Positions 36,032 through 44,214 of a stretch of 59,984 nt of DNA are shown here, in pieces. A program made the position numbers and the translations under genes. The stretch comes from a candidate division TM6 bacterium GW2011_GWE2_42_60 (GTDB lineage: Bacteria > Babelota > Babeliae > Babelales > Babelaceae), in assembly GCA_000996275.1 (NCBI GenBank), contig LCEG01000002.1:1-59984 (forward strand), written 5' to 3'. The notes under the pieces were generated by a model. The model ran no database searches. It saw nothing but the letters and a program-made list of their open reading frames with translations, and was not told where the DNA came from. Within the stretch, counting starts at the first letter, position 1, and each line of letters starts with the position of its first letter.

Positions 36032-37261
36032 TTATTCAGATTTGAGAGCAGTCATAACAGAAAGTGATGTATTTTGGCGTGCCGTAAGCCAACAAATTCC
36101 AAATCCGACGATACTGCCGATGGCGAGAATAGTCACTACGGTTACGATATCAAGTTCTGCGGGCAGATAGGAAATGTAATAGGCATCGGGCAGGGCAATT
36201 AGTTTTCCTTTCTCCAGAAGCAAAGAAATGGCAATTGCCATGAGGCAGCCAGTGACTTGAGCGCCAAAAACAAGGATGGTTCCGACAAGTAAAAAACTTT
36301 GGGTGATGAGCCGTTGGGGAATTCCCATCGCGCGGAGGATAGCGAGTGTGTGCCTTTTTTGAAAAAGAAAGAGGGAGAGGAGTGATGCGATTGTAAGGCT
36401 GGTGATACTGGTAACGAGGATGATAATAATGATAAGAGCGTAGTTTTCGAGTGCCATAGCCTCGTTAAAAGCGGGGTAGAGTTCGTGCCAGGCGTAGGCG
36501 TCGAGTTTAAAGCGTTTGCCTAATTGCTGGGCGGTTGTCTTGAGGTTTGTGTGAGGAGCGCAGTGGATGCCAATTTGAGTAATTCCTGTTTCGGGGAAGA
36601 GTTCATCAAAAAGATCGAGCGAGCAGATGATGAGCGCGCGGTCAATATCATCAAGTCCCGTTTTAAAAATACCGCCAACGGTAACTGATTCTTTTTCGAA
36701 AGTGATTGATTGGCTGCGCAGGTGAAGGTTTGTTGCGTGTAAAAGCGAAAGTGATGATCCTATTGTAAGAGTAAGTTCTTCAGCGAGCGCTTTCCCAATA
36801 ATAATCTCTTTTTTTGCAAGTATTTGCGCTAAGTTTTGGTTGTTTTGTCCGAATGAGAGAGGGAGCTTTCGGACAAGTTGGTCTGTCGTTGGATTGATGC
36901 CTTCTATGGTTGCAAGGTGTGAAATATCATCTGAATTTTTTGATTGAACGAGTACGCTTTCGGTTGCAAAAGGGGTATGTGTGGTGCAACCTGGAGTAAA
37001 CTCTTTTTTGAGAACGGCGCTGATTTTTTTGTAAGAAAGTGGCGTGCGGTCAAAAGCTTGGAGTGTGATATCCGGGTGAACGCTCTGCATGACGTCATTG
37101 GTTACTCGTCTAAAGCCGTTAACAATAGCGGTGGTAACAAGAAGTGCGCAAGAGCCAAGGGCTATGCTTGTAAAACAGATGAGTGCAAGGCGAGCGGATG
37201 TTTTGTCGGTTGCCATAGTGCCAAAAAATCGGCGGGCAAGTAAGAAAGGAAATTGATTCAT
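36032..37261 (-). CDS. LolC/LolE-like ABC transporter permease
   Basis: A 409-residue FtsX-superfamily permease. It has one N-terminal membrane helix (about 25-48), a large periplasmic MacB-type domain (about 49-265) and three C-terminal helices. The start FLLARRFF and the block FLFQKRHTLAILRAMGIP are typical of LolC/E. These proteins extract lipoproteins from the inner membrane for transfer to the outer membrane, working with the ATPase LolD, which is not in this window. It implies a two-membrane envelope. Confidence 0.85.
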   Translation of the reverse strand: MNQFPFLLARRFFGTMATDKTSARLALICFTSIALGSCALLVTTAIVNGFRRVTNDVMQSVHPDITLQAFDRTPLSYKKISAVLKKEFTPGCTTHTPFATESVLVQSKNSDDISHLATIEGINPTTDQLVRKLPLSFGQNNQNLAQILAKKEIIIGKALAEELTLTIGSSLSLLHATNLHLRSQSITFEKESVTVGGIFKTGLDDIDRALIICSLDLFDELFPETGITQIGIHCAPHTNLKTTAQQLGKRFKLDAYAWHELYPAFNEAMALENYALIIIIILVTSITSLTIASLLSLFLFQKRHTLAILRAMGIPQRLITQSFLLVGTILVFGAQVTGCLMAIAISLLLEKGKLIALPDAYYISYLPAELDIVTVVTILAIGSIVGFGICWLTARQNTSLSVMTALKSE

Positions 37262-37348
37262 AAGGTGGCATTCTCTTGTAAAGCGCTTGCGCTTGTCATA
37301 CGCTTGATTTTGTTCAACATTTTTAGTGTATGAAAAAGGAATCTACTT

Positions 37349-37918
37349 ATGAAGCGCTTTCTCTTTTTTCTTTCTCTTTTGATGATTTTCCCCTCATGTA
37401 CCCGGTATGTCTGTTGGGTTAAAAAGACCTTTCGGCAGACGGAACTATGTGAGGCGTGTGGTGCAAAAGAGGCCCGTGCGTATGTACGGGAAGAGCCAGT
37501 TTATGATTATTTTAACACAATTGATCACTTCTATGTGCTCTGGATCAGTCCACGGGTATTTGAAGTCCATGAAGGTTTGATGGAAGGATGTATTTCGGTC
37601 TGCTCTCTTTCTGAAGGTGGGGCGAAAAAGTGTCAGGAGTTTGCCGATCAGACTACACACGAAACCAAGTATCTTGTGTTAATGAGTGGGGTTAAAAAAG
37701 ATTGGAGCTTTACGCTGATTGTTGACGACCAGCATTATCCGGCGACCAAGGTAGTGGGGACGGAAATTGATCGAGGCTATCGTGGTATTTTTAGCGAAAA
37801 AACAACTCATTATCCGCGGAATGTTTATGAGGTTTTCTTTCCAGTTTCGGTTGCGGGGAAGACGCATAAATTGCAGGCTTTTAATGGGAAGCATAAAGTT
37901 AATTTTTGTTGGGAGTGA
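37349..37918 (+). CDS. Predicted lipoprotein, unknown function
   Basis: A 189-residue protein with a lipoprotein signal peptide: KRFLFFLSLLMIFPSC, Cys at about residue 17. The mature part contains a CEAC pair and other Cys residues, and beta-rich C-terminal strands (WSFTLIVDD, YEVFFPVSV). No family recognised. The AAAGGA site precedes the ATG. Given the adjacent LolC/E-like gene, outer-membrane localisation is possible. Confidence 0.65.
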   Translation: MKRFLFFLSLLMIFPSCTRYVCWVKKTFRQTELCEACGAKEARAYVREEPVYDYFNTIDHFYVLWISPRVFEVHEGLMEGCISVCSLSEGGAKKCQEFADQTTHETKYLVLMSGVKKDWSFTLIVDDQHYPATKVVGTEIDRGYRGIFSEKTTHYPRNVYEVFFPVSVAGKTHKLQAFNGKHKVNFCWE

Positions 37919-37944
37919 AGACAGTTTTTCATGGAGATTGTTTG

Positions 37945-38117
37945 CCGCTCTAACCCATTCGATACGTTTTCATCTTCGAAAACACTCAGGGTGAGCGGAG
38001 TGTTGGTTTTTACATACTATTATTTCTCTGATTGTTTGGCTTTGTTCGCTCATCCTGAGAGACCCCCCTCGACAAGCTCGGGATAAACTCCGGGGTTGTA
38101 TCGAAGGAGAAGAGCGG
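37945..38117. repeat. Palindromic elements, copies 9 and 10
   Basis: Copy 9 (37945-37998) has CCGCTC/GAGCGG ends, ACCC/GGGT middle stem and an inner GTTTTC/GAAAAC hairpin. Copy 10 (38046-38117) has CGCTC/GAGCGG ends and a TCCT/AGGA middle stem around a longer insert. Both lie between the lipoprotein gene and rpiB. Confidence 0.75.
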
Positions 38118-38159
38118 TAAATAGAGAGTGGGTTGTAAAAGTACAAAAAGGAGAGAAGA

Positions 38160-38612
38160 ATGAAAAAAATAAAAATTGCCATTGGTGCCGACCATCGTGG
38201 TTTTTTGTTAAAAGAGTTTTTGATGAAGCAGAGTCGCGAGTTTGTTCGATGGATTGATTGTGGTGCTTTTACAGAAGAAAATTCTAACTATCCTGTTTTT
38301 GCGCATGCGGTTTGCGAAAAGATTTTGCGGGGAGAAGCTGATATGGGTGTATTGCTGTGTGGTACTGGTGCCGGCATGGCAATGGCTGCAAATCGCAAGC
38401 CGGGTATTTATGCGGCAGTAGCCTGGGAAGGTATTATTGCACGGCGAGTGCGACAGGAAGATTTTTGTAATGTTTTGGTGTTGCCAGCAGACTATCTTGA
38501 TGAAGAAAGAGTGGTAGACGTTGTTTCTGAATGGCGTTGCGCACATCTCAAAAATAGTGAACGGTATGCCCTGCGGCGTGCAATGATCGATGACGAGAAA
38601 ATGGGTGAGTAA
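38160..38612 (+). CDS. rpiB: Ribose 5-phosphate isomerase B
   Basis: A 150-residue RpiB/LacA/LacB-type isomerase interconverting ribulose 5-phosphate and ribose 5-phosphate. Signature stretches are GADHRGF (8-14) and LLCGTGAGMAMAANR, with the active-site Cys in the latter. Length is normal. AAGGAGAG precedes the ATG. A bidirectional terminator follows. Confidence 0.93.
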   Translation: MKKIKIAIGADHRGFLLKEFLMKQSREFVRWIDCGAFTEENSNYPVFAHAVCEKILRGEADMGVLLCGTGAGMAMAANRKPGIYAAVAWEGIIARRVRQEDFCNVLVLPADYLDEERVVDVVSEWRCAHLKNSERYALRRAMIDDEKMGE

Positions 38613-38617
38613 TAAAA

Positions 38618-38645
38618 AGAGGGACGGATATTTCACCGTCCCTCT
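38618..38645. terminator. Bidirectional terminator between rpiB and a convergent gene
   Basis: AGAGGGACGG (38618-38627) pairs with CCGTCCCTCT (38636-38645), preceded by an A-run and followed by T residues. Confidence 0.8.
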
Positions 38646-38673
38646 TGAGTCATAAAACTCTTTTGTAGCAAGA

Positions 38674-39399
38674 TTATGCAGCGCGTGGATCGCGGGTCAA
38701 GAATGACCAGACCGAAGATGCTGCACGACCAAGTGATGCTGCATCACCTGAAATCTGTTTGTAGAAGATTGGCGCGAGTGCAACGGTCAAAAGAAGATCG
38801 GCACCCCATTTCACACCGAATTGTTTGGTGGTTTTCATCCAATCTGGATCTTGTCCAAGTTCAAACGAAGAAGTAGCCCATTGACCAGCATCAATTGCAT
38901 TTTGGTCATCTGGTTCTATTTTAGCGCCTGAGGCCTGTTTTTCAAGCGCGGCCATGTAGGATTTATTATGGTCTTTAAACATGTTGTTTTTCTTGATAAT
39001 CAGTTTTTTGGTACGCTCATAGTCATCTACTATGTTATCTTTCTTAAGCTGCAACTTAAACTGTTTGTCCTCAACTGGCTGATCTATAAACCGTTCACAA
39101 GGGCTACCAAGCCAGTTTCTCTTAAGCTGAAAAAGCGTTTTTTTAAGACCAAATGCTTCGGGCATATACTTAACATAATTTGAGTAGGTCATGAGGCGTA
39201 AAAGATGGAGTGCACAACCGCTGTAAATCAAGACCCGTGGTGCAACAAATTGAGTGACTGGGTTCTTGGCGAGTTCATTGACGGCGCGGAATGGCAAACG
39301 CCAGTCTCTTGTTTGGAGTGCATCTGAAAATCCTGCTATTGCGGGAGTTGCGGGCGCAGCTACGGTGAGAAGCGCTGCAAGTATCATAAGTTTCTTCAT
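38674..39399 (-). CDS. Exported or membrane protein, unknown function
   Basis: A 241-residue protein with a signal peptide ending near AIA-GF (about residue 23). A hydrophobic segment lies at 53-70 and another near the C-terminus (WGADLLLTVALAPIFYK), with a charged helical middle. GAGG precedes the ATG. No recognised family. The pattern (signal peptide, hydrophobic patch, charged centre, hydrophobic end) resembles the tandem pair at 13271-14822 in general layout, but I cannot show homology. Confidence 0.65.
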   Translation of the reverse strand: MKKLMILAALLTVAAPATPAIAGFSDALQTRDWRLPFRAVNELAKNPVTQFVAPRVLIYSGCALHLLRLMTYSNYVKYMPEAFGLKKTLFQLKRNWLGSPCERFIDQPVEDKQFKLQLKKDNIVDDYERTKKLIIKKNNMFKDHNKSYMAALEKQASGAKIEPDDQNAIDAGQWATSSFELGQDPDWMKTTKQFGVKWGADLLLTVALAPIFYKQISGDAASLGRAASSVWSFLTRDPRAA

Positions 39400-39514
39400 T
39401 AGATATAACCTCTGTTTTTAGGTTTAATACGGTATTTCTTTCCATCTATTTTCTTTGCGTTTATCGCGTGCTGATTTGTTATTACAGCATATCGGTGCTT
39501 GGTTTATCCGTCAA

Positions 39515-41944
39515 CTACGTCGCTGGAGTTACGGCCGGTGTGAGCACTGGTTTAACTGGTTCTACTTTTAAAAGTTCTTGTATCTCATCTATGCGTAAGA
39601 AATCTTTATCTTTCTTAAGTTGATCACTAATACGAACTAACTCTTCTTTGTGTGCATTCAGTAATTCTGCAACCTGTTTTTCACATTCTTGTACTTTATT
39701 CCAAGCTTCTAACTTGAGGGCATCACTGAGTTTTTTTGGTAGTTTTTCAAGAGCAATTTTTTTAGTCATTTCAGAAAGCATAACCTCATACGCACGCTGG
39801 AATGCAGTTTGATCGTACGAACTGGTTGTGCCAAGTAAGATTTTCTCTGCAGCAGTTCCTGCAAGTATCGCTTTGCATTCAGCATAAGCAAGCGAATCGG
39901 TATCTTGGTTAGGGATGATTAACTCATTCTCTGCATAGGTAAAGAAGGTTCCATAGAGTGGCTTGAAGAAGGTGCGCTCATTTTGCTCTATTTTTGCCTG
40001 CCAGTCATATTGTTCAGAGATGTTTTGTTGTGGTGCTCGAATGGTAACCGATTCTAGTTTTGTTGAAAGCGTGAGATTGATTCTAGCAACCACAATACCA
40101 GCAAGGTGCGCCGCGACAATAGCACGTTCTTGTTGAGTGAGCGCGATGCTTCTGTGGAGGTGGCGGAAGCCATTGTTAAGTGATTCGTACATATCGTCAA
40201 AGCTGACGGGCTCATTACGTAATTTTGCTCGCCGTGAAGCGCCTTCAACAAGTTTATTCAGTGCGCTGACTGATGCCCCTTTGGTTAAATGGGCAAAGAG
40301 TTCTGAATTTATTTTTTTCGCATGAATACCTGCTTTTTTGCAGAGAGTGTCGAGAATCTGTTTTCTATGCTCAAAGCTTGGTTCAAAAAATTCGATCTGA
40401 AGTCCCAAGCGTCCGGGCCGACGGAGCGGCTCGTTAAGAAGGTCAGGGCGGTTGGTTGCAACAATGACCCAGACCTGGTGCTGAGGATCGTTATCGCGAT
40501 CAATAGCATCAAGCGCTAGTAAAAAGTCTTCAAGCATTGCCCAGTTTTTGTCAAGTTGTAGTCCACCGGTTAGGGTGTGCCCTTCATCGATAAAAATAAC
40601 ACACGGTGCAAGCGCTTTTGCTTGGGCGATGATCGATTCAAACCCGTTGCTTGCAATCAGTGCTGATGAATTAACGGAAATGACAGCAGTGCGTCCTGCT
40701 GCTTTTTTGCACGAATTAATAAAGGCTTTCGCCGTGAATGTTTTTCCGCTTCCAGGTTTGCCCGTTAACAAGATCCCTTTTTCTATTTTGATGGTGCTGT
40801 ATTTTGCTGGATTACCAAGATAGGCAACAATTTCTCTGAGTGGAGCAAGGTCATCACCGAGGTAGTTGAAAAGAGGGCTCGAAAGGTCGGGCGCTGAAGG
40901 GTCAGTTCCATCATCTTGAAGGATAGCGGTCGTTGCAGGGGTATTAAGGGAAACACCTCTTAGTTTTGCATCGACTGCATAGGCGGCTGCTTTGAGCTGG
41001 TCAAGGAGGCCAAGTTGCTGATTAAGTGCAACAAGAGCTGCAATTGCGCCAATAGTTTTTTGTGCGGAGTCCATGTTTTCTGCGCTAAAAAGAGTGTTTA
41101 TTTTAGCTTTACAGTTGGTGCGAAGTGTCTTGAGTGCTGGATTAGTGATCCAGTGCTCCGGTGCGTAGAGAAGGTATGAAAAAAAGGCTACGGTACCAAT
41201 AGCGGCCGTTTTTGCCGTAGTTTCGACCAGAGCCGTGCGGTGTAGAAAGCCCGAGAAGATCGAATAGGTTTTATTAAACCAAGAGAGTCCTGCATCGGTC
41301 GCTTTTTGGTTGAGTGCTGAGACAAGATTTTCGGTTTTTTGAGCAAAAAAGAGTGCCTGACTGAGCGTTGCACCTAATTTAGTAAAAAGGTAGAGAGACT
41401 CATAGTCGAGAGGCGGGAGCCATTGAAATTGTGTATCAATTGAACGAGAAAGTATTGAGCTTATTTTTTCAACGACCTGAAAGCGCGCAATAAGTACGTC
41501 AGGAGTGAGCCGTGCGACCGGGACCTGCCGTGCCTGCATGACAATATCTTTTACTGAGGCGAGCCATGTATGGACGTCGTCCATTAATTCGGGCAGTCCC
41601 ATTTTTTTCTGAGATACCGCGAGCGCGAGCTGCTCAATAATAAATTCAAGACCCTGAAGCTGTTTGGTGTAAGCAAAGAAAAGGTTTTGCATTGCTTCTG
41701 TTGTATCGTCTTTGCCCAGTGCGTCGATCGCATCAGTTAAAGACGCGGGTAAAGACGCGGGTTCCGCTTGCGGTAGTGCTTGCGTAGGGGGGGGTGCGAC
41801 TTGGGTTTCACCCTGCTCCATTGCCTGTAATCCGGATGGTGCGACTGTAAGAAGATAGATCAAGAGAGAGAGGGTAAGCCTCTTCCCGTTGATTGGGCCA
41901 TTGATCGGGTAGATTGCGAATGAGTTGGCTGCTTTTTTTGCCAT
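39515..41944 (-). CDS. Exported FtsH-like AAA protein with an inactivated protease domain
   Basis: An 809-residue protein. A signal peptide or membrane helix lies at about 22-42 (LTLSLLIYLLTVAPSG), a second hydrophobic helix at about 245-262, and a classic FtsH-type AAA module at about 380-580: GKPGSGKT (394-401), VIFIDEGHTL (about 448) and NRPDLLNEPLRRPGR (about 495). The C-terminal 200 residues align with an M41 peptidase domain, but the zinc motif HEAGH is replaced by HLAGI (about 613). LAGTAAEKILLG later matches the FtsH GRAAEE region. The ATPase looks intact and the peptidase dead. It may be an unfoldase or scaffold. Unlike FtsH, it has a long helical N-terminal region. Confidence 0.85.
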   Translation of the reverse strand: MAKKAANSFAIYPINGPINGKRLTLSLLIYLLTVAPSGLQAMEQGETQVAPPPTQALPQAEPASLPASLTDAIDALGKDDTTEAMQNLFFAYTKQLQGLEFIIEQLALAVSQKKMGLPELMDDVHTWLASVKDIVMQARQVPVARLTPDVLIARFQVVEKISSILSRSIDTQFQWLPPLDYESLYLFTKLGATLSQALFFAQKTENLVSALNQKATDAGLSWFNKTYSIFSGFLHRTALVETTAKTAAIGTVAFFSYLLYAPEHWITNPALKTLRTNCKAKINTLFSAENMDSAQKTIGAIAALVALNQQLGLLDQLKAAAYAVDAKLRGVSLNTPATTAILQDDGTDPSAPDLSSPLFNYLGDDLAPLREIVAYLGNPAKYSTIKIEKGILLTGKPGSGKTFTAKAFINSCKKAAGRTAVISVNSSALIASNGFESIIAQAKALAPCVIFIDEGHTLTGGLQLDKNWAMLEDFLLALDAIDRDNDPQHQVWVIVATNRPDLLNEPLRRPGRLGLQIEFFEPSFEHRKQILDTLCKKAGIHAKKINSELFAHLTKGASVSALNKLVEGASRRAKLRNEPVSFDDMYESLNNGFRHLHRSIALTQQERAIVAAHLAGIVVARINLTLSTKLESVTIRAPQQNISEQYDWQAKIEQNERTFFKPLYGTFFTYAENELIIPNQDTDSLAYAECKAILAGTAAEKILLGTTSSYDQTAFQRAYEVMLSEMTKKIALEKLPKKLSDALKLEAWNKVQECEKQVAELLNAHKEELVRISDQLKKDKDFLRIDEIQELLKVEPVKPVLTPAVTPAT

Positions 41945-42048
41945 GACAGAACTCTTTCTATTAGAAGTATTATTTATTAAAAATTACTGTTTGAGGCATT
42001 TTGAGTCCTCCATTTTCTCCATTCTCTTCGAATGGCTGAAGTAAGTGT

Positions 42049-42086
42049 AACAGATCGGCCTTTTTTGTCAAAAAGGCCGATCTGTT
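42049..42086. other. Perfect 17-base inverted repeat beside a promoter
   Basis: AACAGATCGGCCTTTTT (42049-42065) and AAAAAGGCCGATCTGTT (42070-42086) with a four-base loop. It lies between divergent genes (41945-42167) and ends five bases before the -35 box of the thioredoxin-fusion promoter. There is no U-tract outside the stem, so an operator or DNA cruciform is as likely as a terminator. Confidence 0.6.
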
Positions 42087-42091
42087 CAAAA

Positions 42092-42120
42092 TCGACTCTT
42101 TGTCTTTTTCTCAGTATACT
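42092..42120 (+). promoter_or_regulatory. Promoter for the thioredoxin reductase-thioredoxin fusion
   Basis: TCGACT (42092-42097) and TATACT (42115-42120) with a 17-base spacer, 48 bases before the ATG. Confidence 0.55.
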
Positions 42121-42167
42121 TTGGGCATTATTGTCTGGTTCTTCCCTTTTGTTCAAGTGAGGCGAGT

Positions 42168-43661
42168 ATGAAAAGTATGGGTTCTTCCTGGAAGATAGTG
42201 CTCTTTTTTATGGTGATTGTTGTAGTGGCAGGGGGTGTTTTGGGGTGGCGTTTTCTTCGTAATTTTTATGGAGGTGGTGTAGCGCATTCTTTTGCTCTTT
42301 CTTCCCTTGAAAAGCTTGATCAGATTATTCCGGTAGCTGTTATTGGGTCTGGGCCTGCTGGTCTTGCGGCGGCGCTTTATACTGCTCGTGGGGGAATGCA
42401 TACGGTTGTTTTCGAAGGAAAATTGCCGGGAGGGCAGTTGATGGGAACCTCTCTTGTTGAAAATTGGCCGGGAGCTCCAAAAAAATTGGGTCCTGATTTA
42501 ATTAAAGGTGCCCATGCTCAGGCAGAAGAATTTGGTGCACATTTTATTCGTGATACCGTTGTTGATGTTGATTTTTCGCAATGGCCGTTTGTTTTAAAAA
42601 CTGAAGATGGGCTAACGCTCCGGGCATTGACCGTGATTATTGCAGCAGGTGCAACGCCGCGGCGACTTTCTACGCGACAGAATGCGGTTTCGGGTGAGGA
42701 AGAATTCTGGGGTCGCGGGGTTTCAACCTGTGCCACGTGTGATGCTGCATTCTGTCGAGGACTTGATGTTGCCGTTGTAGGGGGTGGTGATGCTGCAGTT
42801 GAAGATGCACTTCAACTGACACCCTATGCTCGTTCAATCACGCTTTTGGTGAGAGGCGAGAAAATGAGAGCAACTTCTTTGATGCAAGAGCGGCTGAAGG
42901 CGTATAAAAATATTAGTATTCGTCCAGAGACCCAGGTTGTTGCAATTGATGGGGATGCAACACATGTAAATCGTATTACCGTAAAGAAAAATGGTGCGGC
43001 TGAGCAGATGCTTGTTCGGTATCTTTTCTTAGCGGTTGGACATGAGCCAAATGTGGGGCCGTTTGCACGGAGTTTAAGTACTGATAAAGATGGCTATATT
43101 AAGGTTTTTGGCCACACACAAAAAACGTCATTAAGTGGGGTTTTTGCAGCGGGTGACGTAGCAGATCCACGATATCGTCAAGCAGGTGTTGCTGCGGGAG
43201 ATGGCATTCGAGCAGGGCTTGATGCGCTTGAATTTTTGCGCGATATAGGCTTTAACTCGCTTGCCGCTACTCAGCATGAAAAACGCTTTTTTATGCCAGA
43301 GGGGGGCTTGCATCGAAAGGCTCTGACAGAGCTTAAGAAAGAAGAAGATCTTGATGCCGTTCTTTCATCACATGATACGGTGGTTCTTGATTTTTATACA
43401 GAATATTGCCCTTCGTGTGCACAGTTATTGCCCATTCTTGAGCTTGTCGCAACGCAGTTTGAGTCGACGGCTTTTTGCAAAGTAGATCTTCTAAAAATTC
43501 CGGCGATTGGGAAGCGATTTGAGATTAGTACGGTGCCAACGGTCTTGGTATTGTCTAAAGGGTCGGTTGTTGCGCGGGCGCATAAGAGCATGTCGTTGAA
43601 AGAATTTAATGAATTTTTGACGGAAGCGTTCCATTCTGAGGATCTAAATTCTGCTTCTTGA
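42168..43661 (+). CDS. trxB: Membrane-anchored thioredoxin reductase-thioredoxin fusion
   Basis: A 497-residue three-part protein. Residues 10-28 are a transmembrane helix (IVLFFMVIVVVAGGVLG). Residues 54-375 are a TrxB-type flavoenzyme with GSGPAG (60-65) for FAD, the redox pair Cys188/Cys191 in CATC, GGGDAAVEDAL for NADPH and GVFAAGDVAD. Residues 385-490 are a thioredoxin domain with Cys414/Cys417 in CPSC instead of CGPC. The fusion would let NADPH electrons pass directly to its own thioredoxin. Cytoplasmic placement is expected from NADPH use, with the helix as an N-terminal anchor. Soluble TrxR-Trx fusions are known (for example in Mycobacterium leprae); the anchor and CPSC are the unusual parts. 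Confidence 0.92.
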   Translation: MKSMGSSWKIVLFFMVIVVVAGGVLGWRFLRNFYGGGVAHSFALSSLEKLDQIIPVAVIGSGPAGLAAALYTARGGMHTVVFEGKLPGGQLMGTSLVENWPGAPKKLGPDLIKGAHAQAEEFGAHFIRDTVVDVDFSQWPFVLKTEDGLTLRALTVIIAAGATPRRLSTRQNAVSGEEEFWGRGVSTCATCDAAFCRGLDVAVVGGGDAAVEDALQLTPYARSITLLVRGEKMRATSLMQERLKAYKNISIRPETQVVAIDGDATHVNRITVKKNGAAEQMLVRYLFLAVGHEPNVGPFARSLSTDKDGYIKVFGHTQKTSLSGVFAAGDVADPRYRQAGVAAGDGIRAGLDALEFLRDIGFNSLAATQHEKRFFMPEGGLHRKALTELKKEEDLDAVLSSHDTVVLDFYTEYCPSCAQLLPILELVATQFESTAFCKVDLLKIPAIGKRFEISTVPTVLVLSKGSVVARAHKSMSLKEFNEFLTEAFHSEDLNSAS

Positions 43662-43672
43662 TTAAGTCCTCC

Positions 43673-43895
43673 ACCGCTCATCCCGATGCCCATTCGACAG
43701 GCTCCCAGCCGTCGCTAAAGCTAAGGCGGGCAGGCAGGACATGGTTCGATACAACCGCTCATACTGAGTGTTTTCCCAAAGGGAAAACATGTCGCCGTAG
43801 GCGGCACAATGTATCGAAGTATCACCATGAGCGGGGTTGAGTTTACCCTGAGTGTTTGCTGCAAGCAAACGTATCGAAGGGAGGGAGAAGAGCGG
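43673..43895. repeat. Palindromic elements, copies 11, 12 and 13 in series
   Basis: Copy 11 (about 43673-43711) is degenerate (CCGCTCATCCCGATGCCC, then ATTCGACAGG). Copy 12 (43755-43834) has CCGCTC/GAGCGG ends, TACT/AGTA middle stem, inner hairpin TTTTCCC-AAA-GGGAAAA and an extra hairpin GTCGCC-GTA-GGCGGC. Copy 13 (43835-43895) has CCCT/AGGG arms, an inner GTTTGC/GCAAAC hairpin and an AGCGG end. The gap 43662-44214 has no gene besides these and the promoter at 44041. Confidence 0.75.
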
Positions 43896-44040
43896 CGCGA
43901 ACTATGCGGATGGCGAATTAGTCATGTGTTTGAGGGAATGGTCATTGAACTGCCGTATACCAGACCGGTACGTATGGTGGTGTGAGAGGTGGGAGGCCTT
44001 ACGGGCCCCCACTTACTCGATTAGATATTTTTTAAAATTA

Positions 44041-44070
44041 TTGATAAATAGAAATATAAAATGCTATGCT
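44041..44070 (+). promoter_or_regulatory. Promoter for the 193-residue exported protein
   Basis: TTGATA (44041-44046) and TATGCT (44065-44070), 18-base spacer. It implies a leader of about 135 bases before the ATG at 44215, rich in T, in which no known riboswitch was recognised. Confidence 0.45.
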
Positions 44071-44214
44071 CATAAGTAGGAAGCAACTATAACTGTCAAA
44101 AGTCGGGGTGTTGGGTTTTTTAACTCCTTTTTTAAAAAGTGCATCTTTACGGCTTTCGGGCGGTTTTTTGCTTTGTTGTAGTGGTGATTATTTTATTTTT
44201 ATGGAGGATGTTTT

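Noticed and set aside
43852-44079. A 75-codon open frame on the plus strand
   Set aside because: It lies within the palindromic repeats, has no ribosome binding site and its peptide has no coherent pattern.
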